Positions 16,549-25,910 of a stretch of 64,000 bases of DNA are shown piece by piece. How positions within the stretch are numbered: the stretch's first letter is position 1; every line of letters begins with the position of its first letter. A program made the translations under genes and the position numbers. A model generated the notes under the pieces. It did no database searches, was not told the DNA's origin, and worked only from the letters and a program-made list of their open reading frames with translations. The stretch is from the NCBI RefSeq assembly GCF_038002345.1, contig NZ_JBBOCJ010000001.1, positions 6,014,001 to 6,078,000 of the forward strand, in the 5' to 3' direction. This DNA is from Paenibacillus sp. FSL M7-0420 (GTDB lineage Bacteria; Bacillota; Bacilli; Paenibacillales; Paenibacillaceae).

Positions 16549-17432
16549 GTCCGGTCCCCCCCTTCGTAATACACCCACGACTTCGAGGTTCTGAACACGA
16601 TGAATGTGAAGAACAGAATGATGATGAACAAGATCCAGGCCAGCGCAGACGCATAGCCCATTTCGGCATCCCGGAAGCCCGTTCTCCACAGATAAAATAC
16701 ATAGAACAGACTCTGGTTGTTCGGTCCGCCCTGCGTCAGAATGTAAGCTTCGTTGAAGACCTGAAAGGAACCGATAATGGTCATGATGGTATTGAAAAAG
16801 ATCGTCGGGGTGACCATCGGAACCGTCACATGGCTCAGCTTGCGGAACCAGCCGCCCCCGTCCACCTCAATCGCTTCGTAATACTGCCGGGGGATGCCGG
16901 AGAGTCCGGCGAGGAAAATAATCACCGTGCTGCCGATCCCCCATAGCGTGGTAAGTACGACCGAGGGGATAACACTCCCTTCCCCGTACAGCCAGTTGCT
17001 GGTCGGCAGATGCAGGCGGCTCAGCAGCGAATTGATGAGGCCCAGATCGGGGTTAAGCAGCCACATCCAGATCATGGCCGAGGCCACCGCCGGAACGATG
17101 CTCGGAAGATAGATGATCGTACGGAAGATCGCCCTTCCCTTCACATTGAGATTCAGCAGCAGCGCAATCCCGAAGGAGAGGAGAATCACCGCAGGGACAC
17201 GCAGCACCACGAAATAGAAGGTGATTCCCAGCGATTTGTAGAACAGCTCATCCTCCCCTGAGAACAGCCGTGTGAAATTATCCAGACCCACAAAGGCGGT
17301 CTGTTCCTTGAACACATTGTAGTCGGTCAGGCTGAGCACCAGACTGGCGATCATGGGACCCAGCGTGAAAATGGCAAATCCAAGGATGGCGGGGGCCGTG
17401 AATAACAGCCCATAGAACATTCCCTTTCGCAT
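16545..17432 (-). CDS. Sugar ABC transporter permease, MalF/UgpA type
   Basis: A 295-residue CUT1 permease with six predicted membrane helices. The EAA loop reads YEAIEVDGGGWFRKLSHVTVP, close to the C-terminal third as expected. It pairs with the MalG-type permease that overlaps its stop codon. It is separated from the upstream binding-protein gene by a terminator-like hairpin, so it should be expressed at a lower level than the binding protein. Substrate is presumably an arabino-oligosaccharide, judged by the two hydrolases. Confidence 0.9.
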   Translation of the reverse strand: MRKGMFYGLLFTAPAILGFAIFTLGPMIASLVLSLTDYNVFKEQTAFVGLDNFTRLFSGEDELFYKSLGITFYFVVLRVPAVILLSFGIALLLNLNVKGRAIFRTIIYLPSIVPAVASAMIWMWLLNPDLGLINSLLSRLHLPTSNWLYGEGSVIPSVVLTTLWGIGSTVIIFLAGLSGIPRQYYEAIEVDGGGWFRKLSHVTVPMVTPTIFFNTIMTIIGSFQVFNEAYILTQGGPNNQSLFYVFYLWRTGFRDAEMGYASALAWILFIIILFFTFIVFRTSKSWVYYEGGDRT

Positions 17433-17477
17433 ACCGGCCTCCAGTCTCGAAATCGCATATCCATTCTTTCAGTGCAC

Positions 17478-17509
17478 AAAAAGCGGCGAACGAGGCAACG
17501 GACGCCGCT
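17478..17509 (-). terminator. Hairpin between binding-protein and permease genes
   Basis: AGCGGCG and CGCCGCT arms are followed on the minus strand by TTTTTG. Its position inside the operon suggests partial termination that favours binding-protein expression. Confidence 0.7.
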
Positions 17510-17532
17510 CCATGCTGTGATTTCGCAGTTGA

Positions 17533-18936
17533 TTATTCCTTGATATCGCGCCGCCCCTTAATCTGGGCCTGGGCCTTCGCCGCGATGGAGTCCATCGCCT
17601 CCTGGGCCGTCTGCTGGCCGAGCCATACCTTATCCAAGGCGGGATTGACGAGGTCCATAATATTGTTGAAGTTCTTCACATATCCGGTCGGCGTCTGATG
17701 ACCCTTGATCAGAATCACATCCACGATGGCTTCTTTATAGCCGGACGGTCTGGCATCCAGATTCTCTGTCCATTTGGCCAGCAGTGCAGGATCGGTGTAC
17801 CAATCCTTAGGTGAAGGCATCCAGGTTCCGGCTGTCAGCATATCAATGGAAGCTTCAGGATCAAGCAGCGCCTTCAGCAGCTCCCAGGTCTCCTGGGGAT
17901 GCTTCGTGGATTTGAAGATGGAGAACATGCCGCAGACCACGGTGGTAACCGGTTCCTTCATGACAGGCATCACTCCGACATTGAAGTTGAACTTCGATTG
18001 GGCGAGGCCTGCGCTTGCCCATTGCCCGTCTACAGTCATCGCCACCTTCTTGGTCTGAAGAGCCACATTCGTTGCCGGAATATTCTTGGACTGCACAGGT
18101 GAAGGGGAGACATGATGCACATTCATCAGATCAGATATTTTCTGGAGGGCTTCCACCGCCTCCGGCTGGTTCAGGCCGAAGGTTTTGCCGTCCGCCGAGA
18201 TGAAATCCCCTCCGTTGGAGTAGATAAAGTTGCTGTATACGCCCCACCAGGTGGAGATATTTGCGCCGTATTGCTTGATTTTTGCCGGATTGAAGCCCTC
18301 CTGGTCTGCCGTCTTGCCGTTCGTGTCTACTGTGAGCTTCTTCGCGACTTCGACGAATTCATCCCAGGTCCAGGCATCGGCCACATTCGACGGGGGAGGT
18401 TCAATTCCGGCTTCCTTGAAGATATCCTCATTGTAGAACAGGCCGAAGGATTCAGGCCCCGGACCGATCCCGATAACATTGCCCGGCTCAAGCGAGTAGG
18501 TAATATTGGGAACCAGCGTATCCGGACTGATATCAGCATCCGTATCCAGGAATTCCTGAAGATTATAGAATTTGCCCTGCTCCGCCATCGGAAAAGCAAT
18601 TGTGCCCGATTCCATCATGGCAATGTCCGGAACATCATTCCCGGCGACCATAGTCGTCAGCTTGGTATCATAATCGGCGGCAATATGCTGAAGCTCGACC
18701 TTAACGCTCGGATGCTTGGCCTCGAAATTCTGAATCGCTTTTTTATAAGGAGCCACTTCCTCCGGTGAGCCCCAGACCGTCATCCGCAGCTTAATATTCT
18801 CCTTCGATCCGGAATTTCCGGAAGATGCGGAAGTGTCAGGGCTTGCAGTATTAGACTTCGAGCACGCAGACAGCACGGCGGCAAGCATCAGAACCAGAGT
18901 CAATGTGATGAAGACTGATTTCCTGGGTTGCGACAT
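17533..18936 (-). CDS. Extracellular solute-binding protein, family 1
   Basis: A 467-residue lipoprotein that captures the sugar for the two permeases encoded downstream. The signal peptide ends with the lipobox LSAC (Cys25), followed by a Ser/Thr/Asn linker. The mature part has the usual type I binding-protein features: a KLRMTVWGSPEE strand, NDVPDIAMMESG, and a C-terminal PALDKVWLGQQTAQEAMD helix. A cre-like site and a TATAAT box lie upstream, and the sensor kinase and regulator genes precede it. It is the first gene of the structural operon. Ligand is inferred from the GH127 and GH43 neighbours. Confidence 0.9.
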   Translation of the reverse strand: MSQPRKSVFITLTLVLMLAAVLSACSKSNTASPDTSASSGNSGSKENIKLRMTVWGSPEEVAPYKKAIQNFEAKHPSVKVELQHIAADYDTKLTTMVAGNDVPDIAMMESGTIAFPMAEQGKFYNLQEFLDTDADISPDTLVPNITYSLEPGNVIGIGPGPESFGLFYNEDIFKEAGIEPPPSNVADAWTWDEFVEVAKKLTVDTNGKTADQEGFNPAKIKQYGANISTWWGVYSNFIYSNGGDFISADGKTFGLNQPEAVEALQKISDLMNVHHVSPSPVQSKNIPATNVALQTKKVAMTVDGQWASAGLAQSKFNFNVGVMPVMKEPVTTVVCGMFSIFKSTKHPQETWELLKALLDPEASIDMLTAGTWMPSPKDWYTDPALLAKWTENLDARPSGYKEAIVDVILIKGHQTPTGYVKNFNNIMDLVNPALDKVWLGQQTAQEAMDSIAAKAQAQIKGRRDIKE

Positions 18937-18998
18937 ATTCCAAGCCCCTCTCGATTTCTAAGTTCAACGGGTTCATAGCTGCAGTCTATGATGCCTTT

Positions 18999-19025
18999 AT
19001 TATAAAATATAAGATAGCGCTTACA
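18999..19025 (-). promoter_or_regulatory. cre-like site and -10 box of the binding-protein gene
   Basis: On the minus strand, TGTAAGCGCTATCT (19012-19025) matches the catabolite-response consensus except at its last base. TATAAT follows at 18999-19004. The cre overlaps the expected -35 region, so CcpA would repress the operon when a better sugar is available. Confidence 0.55.
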
Positions 19026-19063
19026 TAACCCTAATCTCTTTGGATTGGTGGACCGGGATTGGC

Positions 19064-20830
19064 TTATAGCGGCAAAGTAATCACTACCTTCGTGCCCGTT
19101 CCCGGAGTCGAGAAGATGGATATCCCGTACTCGCCCCCGTAGGTCATCTGAATGCGGTCAATAGTATTCTTAATGCCCACGGAGGAAGATTTCTGATACA
19201 GAATCCTGTGTACCGTCTCCGCACTCATGCCCCGGCCGTTGTCAGCTACCTCGTAATGCCGGGTTCTGCCGTTAATCCAGCCGCGGATACCGATAATGCC
19301 GCCTGACTCGGTCCGGTCGAAGCCGTGAAGAATCGCATTCTCCACAAAAGGCTGGAACAGCAGCCGCGGCACATCATACTCCAGGAGCCGAGGGTCCATA
19401 TCATACTCCACGGTGAACTTGTCTTCGAAGCGGATCGACATAATATAGAAGTAATTACTCATCCAGCTCATCTCTTCGGACAAAGGTACGGCGTCCCATG
19501 TCTTCCGGGAGGTATAATGCAGCATGTTGGACAGACAGACAAGCATCCTGCTAAGCTCCTGCTGATCATTCTCAATCGCCGTCCAGTTCATCACATTCAA
19601 CGTATTGTACAGGAAGTGCGGATGCATCTGCATATTCAGCGCCTGTATCTCGGCCTCCTTCTCCTTCAGCTTAATCTCGTAATTCTCCGTCACCAGCAGG
19701 TGAATCCGGTCATTCATCCGGTTAAAGCGCTGGGTCAAAATGCCGAACTCGTCATGGCTCACCACATCCACGCGGGTCTGGAAATCTCCTTCGCCCACCG
19801 ATTTCATCGCGCTTAGCAGCCGCTTGATGGGCTTAGTGATTTTACCTGCAATGAAGAAGGCGAAGACCAGAGCCACGATCCCCATCACAACGGCCAGCAC
19901 GGTAATTGAGGTGCGGATCACCGGCACGAAGCTGCTCACCAGCCCTGCCTCCGGTATCCACACCACAGACATCCAGCCGGTCACCTCCGAACGGTCGAAG
20001 CAGACGATCACCGCTTCGCCGTCCAGCTTCATTCTCCGTGCCCCGCTGTTCTCCCGCTGCAGCTTGTCCAGCCCTGCCTCCTTATAGATCTGTGCAACCT
20101 GACCCGGCTCACTGCTGGCAACTACCCTGTCCTGCGGATCAAGCACCATGTAGCGCGAGTTTCCCGGAAGGCTGTCTGCATACAAGGATTTAAGCACCTC
20201 GGATTTGAAGCTTATGGCAAGTACGGGGCGTTCCACTCCGGCATCCATTTTGGCAAGCTTCGTATTGCTCAGATAGGTGAAATCCAGCAGGCGTGTAGCC
20301 GAGAAAAGAAAACGGAACTCCAGATTCCCGCTTTGCAGATAGGGCTGGTTGAACATGGACGCGAACTCATAAGTCGGTATCCACACCAGCTTCCCTCCGG
20401 CCTGCCGGGCCATACGGTAGATATCCGATTGCGTCGGCTCTCCTTGAGGCAGGGGTTGTCCGAAGGTGAAGTAGGAGGTCCACAGCTGGTAGGCAAAGAT
20501 ATCCTGGTTCTGGGAAAAGGTTTTGCCGAGCACCGCCGTCACCTGCCGGTCGGCTGCGAACAGCTCCGCTTCATTCGCGGGGTCCAGCTGGTTGAAGATG
20601 CGGAACAGATCCTTATCGAGGAACAAGGACATGCTGTTCTGGTCCACGATCCGCAGCTTGGTGTCCATAACTTCATTGTTCTTCCTGACAATCTCATACA
20701 CATTCTTCTGCGCCTGCTCTGTAATAATCTTCAGGCTGGTCCGGTAGAACAAAGCCCCCAGAACGAGCAGGGGAATCGCGATCAGCAGGATGTAGCTGGC
20801 CAGCAGCCGGTATCGGAAGGTAATCTTCAT
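19064..20830 (-). CDS. Sensor histidine kinase, YesM type
   Basis: A 588-residue membrane kinase. It has an N-terminal membrane segment (about residues 8-28), a large extracellular sensor domain, a second segment near 285-307, a HAMP domain, then the His_kinase block with the phosphoacceptor in MQMHPHFLYNTLN (near residue 402) and a C-terminal ATPase domain with DNGRGMS and a GTG box. ATGA overlap with the regulator gene upstream shows translational coupling. In Paenibacillus such kinases sense extracellular oligosaccharides, sometimes through the binding protein, and switch on the adjacent transporter. That role fits here by position. Confidence 0.9.
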   Translation of the reverse strand: MKITFRYRLLASYILLIAIPLLVLGALFYRTSLKIITEQAQKNVYEIVRKNNEVMDTKLRIVDQNSMSLFLDKDLFRIFNQLDPANEAELFAADRQVTAVLGKTFSQNQDIFAYQLWTSYFTFGQPLPQGEPTQSDIYRMARQAGGKLVWIPTYEFASMFNQPYLQSGNLEFRFLFSATRLLDFTYLSNTKLAKMDAGVERPVLAISFKSEVLKSLYADSLPGNSRYMVLDPQDRVVASSEPGQVAQIYKEAGLDKLQRENSGARRMKLDGEAVIVCFDRSEVTGWMSVVWIPEAGLVSSFVPVIRTSITVLAVVMGIVALVFAFFIAGKITKPIKRLLSAMKSVGEGDFQTRVDVVSHDEFGILTQRFNRMNDRIHLLVTENYEIKLKEKEAEIQALNMQMHPHFLYNTLNVMNWTAIENDQQELSRMLVCLSNMLHYTSRKTWDAVPLSEEMSWMSNYFYIMSIRFEDKFTVEYDMDPRLLEYDVPRLLFQPFVENAILHGFDRTESGGIIGIRGWINGRTRHYEVADNGRGMSAETVHRILYQKSSSVGIKNTIDRIQMTYGGEYGISIFSTPGTGTKVVITLPL

Positions 20831-22422
20831 GCTTCCCGCTTCCTTTGCGACAGCGCGTGCTTATAGGCTTTGGGCGACATGCCGTAATACTTCTTGAATA
20901 CGCGGCAAAAATATTTCGTATCCTGAAATCCGCATTCCAGCGATATCTCATATATTCGGAGCGGCTCCCCGGCAAGCAGCACCTTGGCCCGCTTCATCCG
21001 GGCCGCCGTCACATGCTCAGAGAAGGTTTTTCCCGTCCTGTTCTTGATCAGTGTACTGAAATAGGAGGGGTTAAAATGGAAATGCTCGGCTGCCCGCTCC
21101 AGTGTGATGTTCTCTCTCGTATGTTCCTGTATCCAGCCCAGGCATTCAGCAGTCACCACCTCGCCCTTATCCTGTCTGAAGCAGGCCAGGGCAAGATGCA
21201 CTTCCCGGAGCGCATTCTCCAGATGGTCCACCAGCTCCGGGTACGAGCGGCAGGAGCGGATAAGCATCGCAGCCGTACCGGTCAGCTTCTGCTGTGCTCT
21301 CTTATCCAGAATGTCCTGATGCTCACTCCGGATCTGCAGCAGCATCAGCGATGCCTGCTCCTTCAGCAGCATAGGACTGGCATGTCCACCGTCCGCAAGC
21401 TGACAGAGGGCTTCCCCGCAAGCTTCCAGAACAAACGCAGCATCATCCATTTTCAACGCCTCATAGACCTTGCTCCAGTCAGGAACGGCCTCGCGGGAAG
21501 AAAACCTGATCTCATCAGAAAACAGCAGCCCCTGCCGGAAATCATAGAAGTTGTAACTGTTGGCCGTTCTGGCCGCCAGATAGGACCGCGGCGCTTCCTC
21601 CCGGAGGGAACGGCATTCCGGGCCAATCCCGTGGGTGAGCTCTCCGGTATGCGTCCAATCCGCCGCCAAGGAATGAGCGATGGACCGGGCTTCTTCCCGC
21701 TTGTCCCCGGTAATGGCTTCCAGGGTAATCAAGGTAACGGCGGCAAGAGGGCCGTCCTCCGTCATCCCGCTCAAGGGAATCGTGATGGCTTCCCCCCACC
21801 TGCTCCAAGCCTGCTCCAGAGCACGGATGAACACGCCGCTGTCCTGCCTCTCCCCGCTGTCCCCGCAGGAGTTCAGCTCCGAATACACTGCGACACCGCT
21901 CTCCCGCAGCCAATCATAACCGTCCAGCTCCGCCAGCTCGGCCAAGGACGCACTTCCGTTCAGCCAGGACAGCATGAGCCGGTTCAGGTAGGCGGAAGAA
22001 GCGAGCTTAAGCCGGTGCTGCAGCTCTTCCTCTTCACGGCGCTGCCTCTGTTCCGCTGTCAGCAGAAGGTCAATCCGGCTTAGGACATCTGCTACTTGGC
22101 CAATCTCCACCGGCTTCAGCAGGTAATCATAAGCCCCATAATGGACTGCCTTTTGCGCATACTCGAACAAATTGTAAGCGGATACCATTACAACCCTGGT
22201 CTGGAACCCTTCGTGCTTAAGCCGTTCAAGAAATTCAAGCCCATCCATTCCGGGCATGCGAATATCCGTCAATATGGCTTCGGGCCGGTGAGCCTTCACC
22301 ATCTCCATAGCCGACAAGCCATCCTTCACCGCAACCACCTGATCCTCCGGCCGAAGGCGTCCGATCAGATTCACCATCCCCCTCAGATGCCTGGGCTCAT
22401 CATCTACAATCAATATTCTCAT
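20827..22422 (-). CDS. AraC-type response regulator, YesN type
   Basis: A 531-residue regulator. The receiver domain occupies residues 1-120 with the phosphoacceptor Asp53 in DIRMPGMDG and a conserved Lys in YLLKPVE. The middle is a long helical linker, and the last 100 residues are an AraC HTH (FHFNPSYFSTLIKNRTGKTF and KYFCRVFKKYYGMSP). It is encoded just before its kinase with overlapping ATGA. It presumably activates the binding-protein promoter about 1.9 kb downstream on phosphorylation. GGGGGGCTGAG lies before the ATG. Confidence 0.9.
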   Translation of the reverse strand: MRILIVDDEPRHLRGMVNLIGRLRPEDQVVAVKDGLSAMEMVKAHRPEAILTDIRMPGMDGLEFLERLKHEGFQTRVVMVSAYNLFEYAQKAVHYGAYDYLLKPVEIGQVADVLSRIDLLLTAEQRQRREEEELQHRLKLASSAYLNRLMLSWLNGSASLAELAELDGYDWLRESGVAVYSELNSCGDSGERQDSGVFIRALEQAWSRWGEAITIPLSGMTEDGPLAAVTLITLEAITGDKREEARSIAHSLAADWTHTGELTHGIGPECRSLREEAPRSYLAARTANSYNFYDFRQGLLFSDEIRFSSREAVPDWSKVYEALKMDDAAFVLEACGEALCQLADGGHASPMLLKEQASLMLLQIRSEHQDILDKRAQQKLTGTAAMLIRSCRSYPELVDHLENALREVHLALACFRQDKGEVVTAECLGWIQEHTRENITLERAAEHFHFNPSYFSTLIKNRTGKTFSEHVTAARMKRAKVLLAGEPLRIYEISLECGFQDTKYFCRVFKKYYGMSPKAYKHALSQRKREA

Positions 22423-22589
22423 TCGTCTCAGCCCCCCAAGATTGGCTTACAGCCCCTGTCAGCCGCAGCGTTGCCCTTATTATAGAAGTCCATCCGGCTG
22501 ATTCATAGTGCATTAATATTGTATAGGTGGACTATAATTGGGAGGAGTGTGGAGGCAAAGAGAACACAAACCTTAGGACTACGCACTTC

Positions 22590-22628
22590 ATATTTTAATA
22601 AAAGAACCGCCTGTTCTTGGCGGTTCTT
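22590..22628 (-). terminator. Terminator of yunB
   Basis: AAGAACCGCC and GGCGGTTCTT form a perfect 10-bp stem with a 7-nt loop. On the minus strand it is followed by TTATTAAAAT. It lies 65 bp after the yunB stop. Confidence 0.8.
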
Positions 22629-22692
22629 CTTGGCTTCTGGATGTATAGCGTGCGGCTGAAGCCTGCTATTCTCCCGTATTCTTTTCACCATA

Positions 22693-23976
22693 CTAATTGT
22701 CTCCGCCCGCATTGCCGTCTCCCCCGGACGCATCAGGCACAGTAGTTACGCCTGCGGCAGGCGCGGGGCTCTCCCCGCTGCCCGCATGTCCGCCTGATCC
22801 GCCGGAGCCCGAGCTGCTGTTGCCGCCGCCTGCTGGTGTTCTGTCCACGCCGGTGCTGCCCTTCTCAGTACTCAGCGAAGGGGCCGGGATGGCGATGCCC
22901 GGGGCGCTGCTGCCGTTCTCGCCGACAGGCTTGCCCTGATTGTCATAGTAGTACATTGGAACGTCACCGACTACCATCAGGTAGGAGACGGGAATCTCGG
23001 TATCCACCACCTGCGGCTCCATGTCAAATGGAATTACAACCGCTACCTCGGTCACAATATGAATATAGACCTCAACCAGAATCATATTGATTCCGGCATT
23101 TTGCTGCCGGGTGTTCAGCTCTACCTTCACGGCCCCCTGAGGCTCGATCTTGATCGGGATATCGGGTCCAAAGGAGGCAATCAGCGGGCTGCCGAGCGCC
23201 TGGCCCAGCGGTATGCGCTCGCTGCGGTTATGCAGCTCCTGCAGCGTAGACTGTATCACCTCGGCGGCCTGCGAGGTGATTCGCATATGCTCCTTGTAGT
23301 TGAGCATGAAGCCGGAGATTTTGCCGTTCTTGTCTGTCTTCCAGTCAATCAGCGCTTCGGCATTCCCGCCGTCCGCCACCTGGGACGTAATCGCCTTGTT
23401 AATCGATTCCGTGGCGATCTGCTTCACCCGGATCTGCGCCAGATGCAGGATCGGCGGCTTCATATGCTGCTCCACATAACGCAGCCCCTGCAGCACCGCC
23501 AGAATCAGCAGCAGGCTTACGATGATCCAGAATCTGCCCCGTCTGCGCGGCTTCTGCTCCTTGCCCCCGGCAGCTTCCTGCCGCTTCCCGTCCCTGCTGC
23601 CGAACAGGCGGAACCCGCCGCCCGCACGCCCGGCCTTGCGCCAGACCCGCTGGCCCGGAGCGCCTGCTGCTCTCCCGGACGGCTTCGCTGTCCCGTAATC
23701 CGCTCCGCTGGACCTGGAGGGCTTCGCCACGAAGCCCCCGCTCCGCCCCCAGCTCCGGCCAGCCAGCCCGACGCCGGGTCTTGACGGCTTCGCTTCGAAC
23801 CTTGCTCCCGAACCCGCGCCCGGCGGCCGGATTCCCGCTCTGGACGGTTTGGCCTTGAAGGCCTGGCGGCGCCCGCCAGACCCCCTAGGACCGCTTCCGC
23901 TGAAGTCCGGCAGACGCAGACGCCCGAAGAGCGGTACGCCTGTGCTCCGTTTCCCCCATTTTCTGATTCTGCCCAT
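22693..23976 (-). CDS. yunB: Sporulation protein YunB with long extra N-terminus
   Basis: A 427-residue protein. The core (about residues 150-350) matches YunB, a sigma-E-dependent mother-cell membrane protein of Bacillus: one membrane segment (about 149-167), then MKPPILHLAQIRVKQIATESINKAI and the PLGQALGSPLI segment. Bacillus YunB is about 250 residues. Here an added basic N-terminus of about 140 residues carries four AKPS motifs in a Gly/Arg-rich setting, and the C-terminus is a Gly/Ser tail. The start ATG 23976 has GGGAGGGAC upstream, and the extension is in frame throughout. The unusual tail could be a membrane-proximal binding surface, but nothing is known of it. Confidence 0.85.
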   Translation of the reverse strand: MGRIRKWGKRSTGVPLFGRLRLPDFSGSGPRGSGGRRQAFKAKPSRAGIRPPGAGSGARFEAKPSRPGVGLAGRSWGRSGGFVAKPSRSSGADYGTAKPSGRAAGAPGQRVWRKAGRAGGGFRLFGSRDGKRQEAAGGKEQKPRRRGRFWIIVSLLLILAVLQGLRYVEQHMKPPILHLAQIRVKQIATESINKAITSQVADGGNAEALIDWKTDKNGKISGFMLNYKEHMRITSQAAEVIQSTLQELHNRSERIPLGQALGSPLIASFGPDIPIKIEPQGAVKVELNTRQQNAGINMILVEVYIHIVTEVAVVIPFDMEPQVVDTEIPVSYLMVVGDVPMYYYDNQGKPVGENGSSAPGIAIPAPSLSTEKGSTGVDRTPAGGGNSSSGSGGSGGHAGSGESPAPAAGVTTVPDASGGDGNAGGDN

Positions 23977-24143
23977 GCCCTGCCGTCCCTCCCGACATTC
24001 CTGCGGTCAAGCCGCCCCTGTACTACTAAGCTATTCAGCACCCGTACGAAATAACCCCACAATGTGGGGCTTTCGCTTTGATGTTCCACTTTCAGATCAT
24101 TCACAGGCTCCTCCTCCCAACTCTATGCCCGCCTTAAAACAAC

Positions 24144-24187
24144 AAAAAAAGAACATCCCCGCGGCAGCACACCGCAGCAACGTTCTT
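24144..24187 (-). terminator. Terminator of the DedA-like gene
   Basis: On the minus strand an imperfect stem with AGAAC and GTTCT outer arms and GCTGCGG/CTGCCGC inner pairing is followed by seven T residues. It starts immediately at the stop of the gene ending at 24188. Confidence 0.75.
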
Positions 24188-24802
24188 CTAATGCCCCGCC
24201 CGCTTGCGCTTATCCTCCTGAAGATGCCCCCAATGCAGCCGGACAAAGATAGCAAGCAGAATCAGCATAAATACGCCATACCACAACAGAAAACCGTTCC
24301 AGTCCTCACGCGGGACAATGAGCGAGGAGCTGAGCGTACCGAACAGCCAGATAAAAGACAGATTGCCTAGCACCGTCCCCCAGACATACGCCGCCGGCTT
24401 CATCGGAGACACGGCTGACATCAGATTGATGATATTGCTGGGCACCACCGGAATCGTACGCAGCAGCACCAGGGTCCAAATCCCGTAACGGTCCAGATAG
24501 GTCTGCCATTTCTCATACTTCTTGAGCTTGTAGCCCCATTTGCGGTCGAACCAGTCGAAGAGATAGCGCCGGAAGAGAAAATAGACGACTACCGCGCCCA
24601 GGTTGCAGGCCAGCCAGCTGACAGCCATCCCGCCGATCACTTCGAATACAGAAACATGGAGCACAATCAGAATCGCCAGGGGGAAAAATCCGAACAAGCT
24701 TTGCAGCACGGCGAGCGGAAAGGTAGCAAAAACAATATACGGCCCGCTAAGTCCCAGACTTTGCAGCAGCCAGTCAATCCAGGCATTGATGATCTCGGTC
24801 AT
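24188..24802 (-). CDS. DedA/TVP38-like (VTT domain) membrane protein
   Basis: A 204-residue membrane protein with about five hydrophobic segments. The central FGFFPLAILIVLHVSVFEVIGG region and LVLLRTIPVVPSNIINLMSAV belong to the SNARE-associated/VTT fold, whose members move lipids or affect membrane homeostasis; a substrate cannot be assigned. The start at 24802 has AAAGGAG 8 nt upstream. The longer frame to 24970 would run through the terminator of opuAC and is rejected. It is a single gene bounded by two terminators. Confidence 0.8.
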   Translation of the reverse strand: MTEIINAWIDWLLQSLGLSGPYIVFATFPLAVLQSLFGFFPLAILIVLHVSVFEVIGGMAVSWLACNLGAVVVYFLFRRYLFDWFDRKWGYKLKKYEKWQTYLDRYGIWTLVLLRTIPVVPSNIINLMSAVSPMKPAAYVWGTVLGNLSFIWLFGTLSSSLIVPREDWNGFLLWYGVFMLILLAIFVRLHWGHLQEDKRKRAGH

Positions 24803-24860
24803 AGAGCGCTCTCCTTTCCTGACTCTTAGCAGCATGTAAAGGAACCGCTCATTAACGTTG

Positions 24861-24887
24861 AAGAAAAACACCCCTTGCGGGGTGTTT
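24861..24887 (-). terminator. Terminator of the opuA operon
   Basis: AAACACCCC and GGGGTGTTT form a perfect 9-bp stem with a TTGC loop, followed on the minus strand by TTTTTCTT. It lies about 125 bp after the opuAC stop. Confidence 0.85.
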
Positions 24888-25010
24888 ATTGAACATCTAA
24901 CTATAGATTCTGCGACATAAGCGTACAAGTTACAGAATTGTTGCTTATTTTCTCTCATCATAGCACACATCGGTCATCGCCGCCAGATCACTGAACCCTA
25001 CAGAGTTCAC

Positions 25011-25904
25011 TTAAGCAGAGATGCCAGCCGTCCACTCATTAACCTTGGCTTCATTACTCTCTACCCATTCCTTGGCCGCTTCTTCAGGCGATTGTCCGCC
25101 CTGAATCTTGACCATAACCTGCTCCATATCCTCTGCAGTCCATTTGAATTGGCTCAGGAACTTGTGTACATCCGGCATATCTTCCTTCAGACCTGAGCGG
25201 ACCATGGTATGAATCTGCTCGGCACCGCCGTAGACATTCTTCGGATCGTCCAGGTACTTGAGGTCCATATTGGCGAACATCCAGTGCGGCGTCCAGCCTG
25301 TCACTACAATCGGTTCATTCTTGTCAAAAGCCTTCTGCAGCTCCTGCGCCATCGCTGCCGATGAGCTCTCCAGCAGCGTATAATCGCTCAAGCCGTAGGC
25401 TTCGAGCGCTTTTTCCGTAGCCGTCATAATTCCGGCCCCCGGCTCAATTCCGATAATCCGCTTATCCAGCGTTGCCGCTACTTCCGCATTATTCAGATCT
25501 TCAATGGAGTTGATCTCCATATAGGCCGGAACAGCAAGCCCGGTCTTCGTTCCATCCAGATTCACACCGGCATCCTCAATGTCCTTGCCGTATTTCTCCA
25601 GATAAGAGGCATGTGTGCTTGGCAGCCAGGCGGCTACCATGGCATCTGCGCTTCCGTCAGCAATCCCTGCCCACATCGGTCCGGCATCGACCTGCAGCAT
25701 CTCCACCTTCACGCCGAGCTTCGTTTCCAGCACTTCCTTGACTACGTTAGTACTGGCGATCTCGGAATCCCAGGCCACATAAGCCAGCTTCACCGTACTG
25801 TTAGTATTGGACGAACAACCAGCTACCAGAATTACAGCCATTAGCAGCATCAGCAAGACCAGGGGTCTGCGCTTTATCGATTGGATTCTTTTCATATTAA
25901 TCAT
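25011..25904 (-). CDS. opuAC: Glycine betaine-binding lipoprotein OpuAC
   Basis: A 297-residue lipoprotein that binds glycine betaine or a related osmoprotectant for the OpuAB-OpuAA importer. The signal peptide ends LVAGC (Cys30). The mature domain begins VKLAYVAWDSEIAST and includes VDAGPMWAGIADGSADAMVAAWLP, the typical OpuAC ligand region with Trp residues for the cation-pi cage. GVPLG-type permease and ATPase genes precede it by 6 nt. The start is ambiguous: ATG 25904 has AGGAG only 3 nt away, ATG 25895 has it 12 nt away. Confidence 0.9.
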   Translation of the reverse strand: MINMKRIQSIKRRPLVLLMLLMAVILVAGCSSNTNSTVKLAYVAWDSEIASTNVVKEVLETKLGVKVEMLQVDAGPMWAGIADGSADAMVAAWLPSTHASYLEKYGKDIEDAGVNLDGTKTGLAVPAYMEINSIEDLNNAEVAATLDKRIIGIEPGAGIMTATEKALEAYGLSDYTLLESSSAAMAQELQKAFDKNEPIVVTGWTPHWMFANMDLKYLDDPKNVYGGAEQIHTMVRSGLKEDMPDVHKFLSQFKWTAEDMEQVMVKIQGGQSPEEAAKEWVESNEAKVNEWTAGISA

Positions 25905-25910
25905 ACACTC

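Noticed and set aside
20845..22083. Plus-strand 412-codon frame
   Set aside because: Antisense to the response regulator, which has clear domains and codon use.
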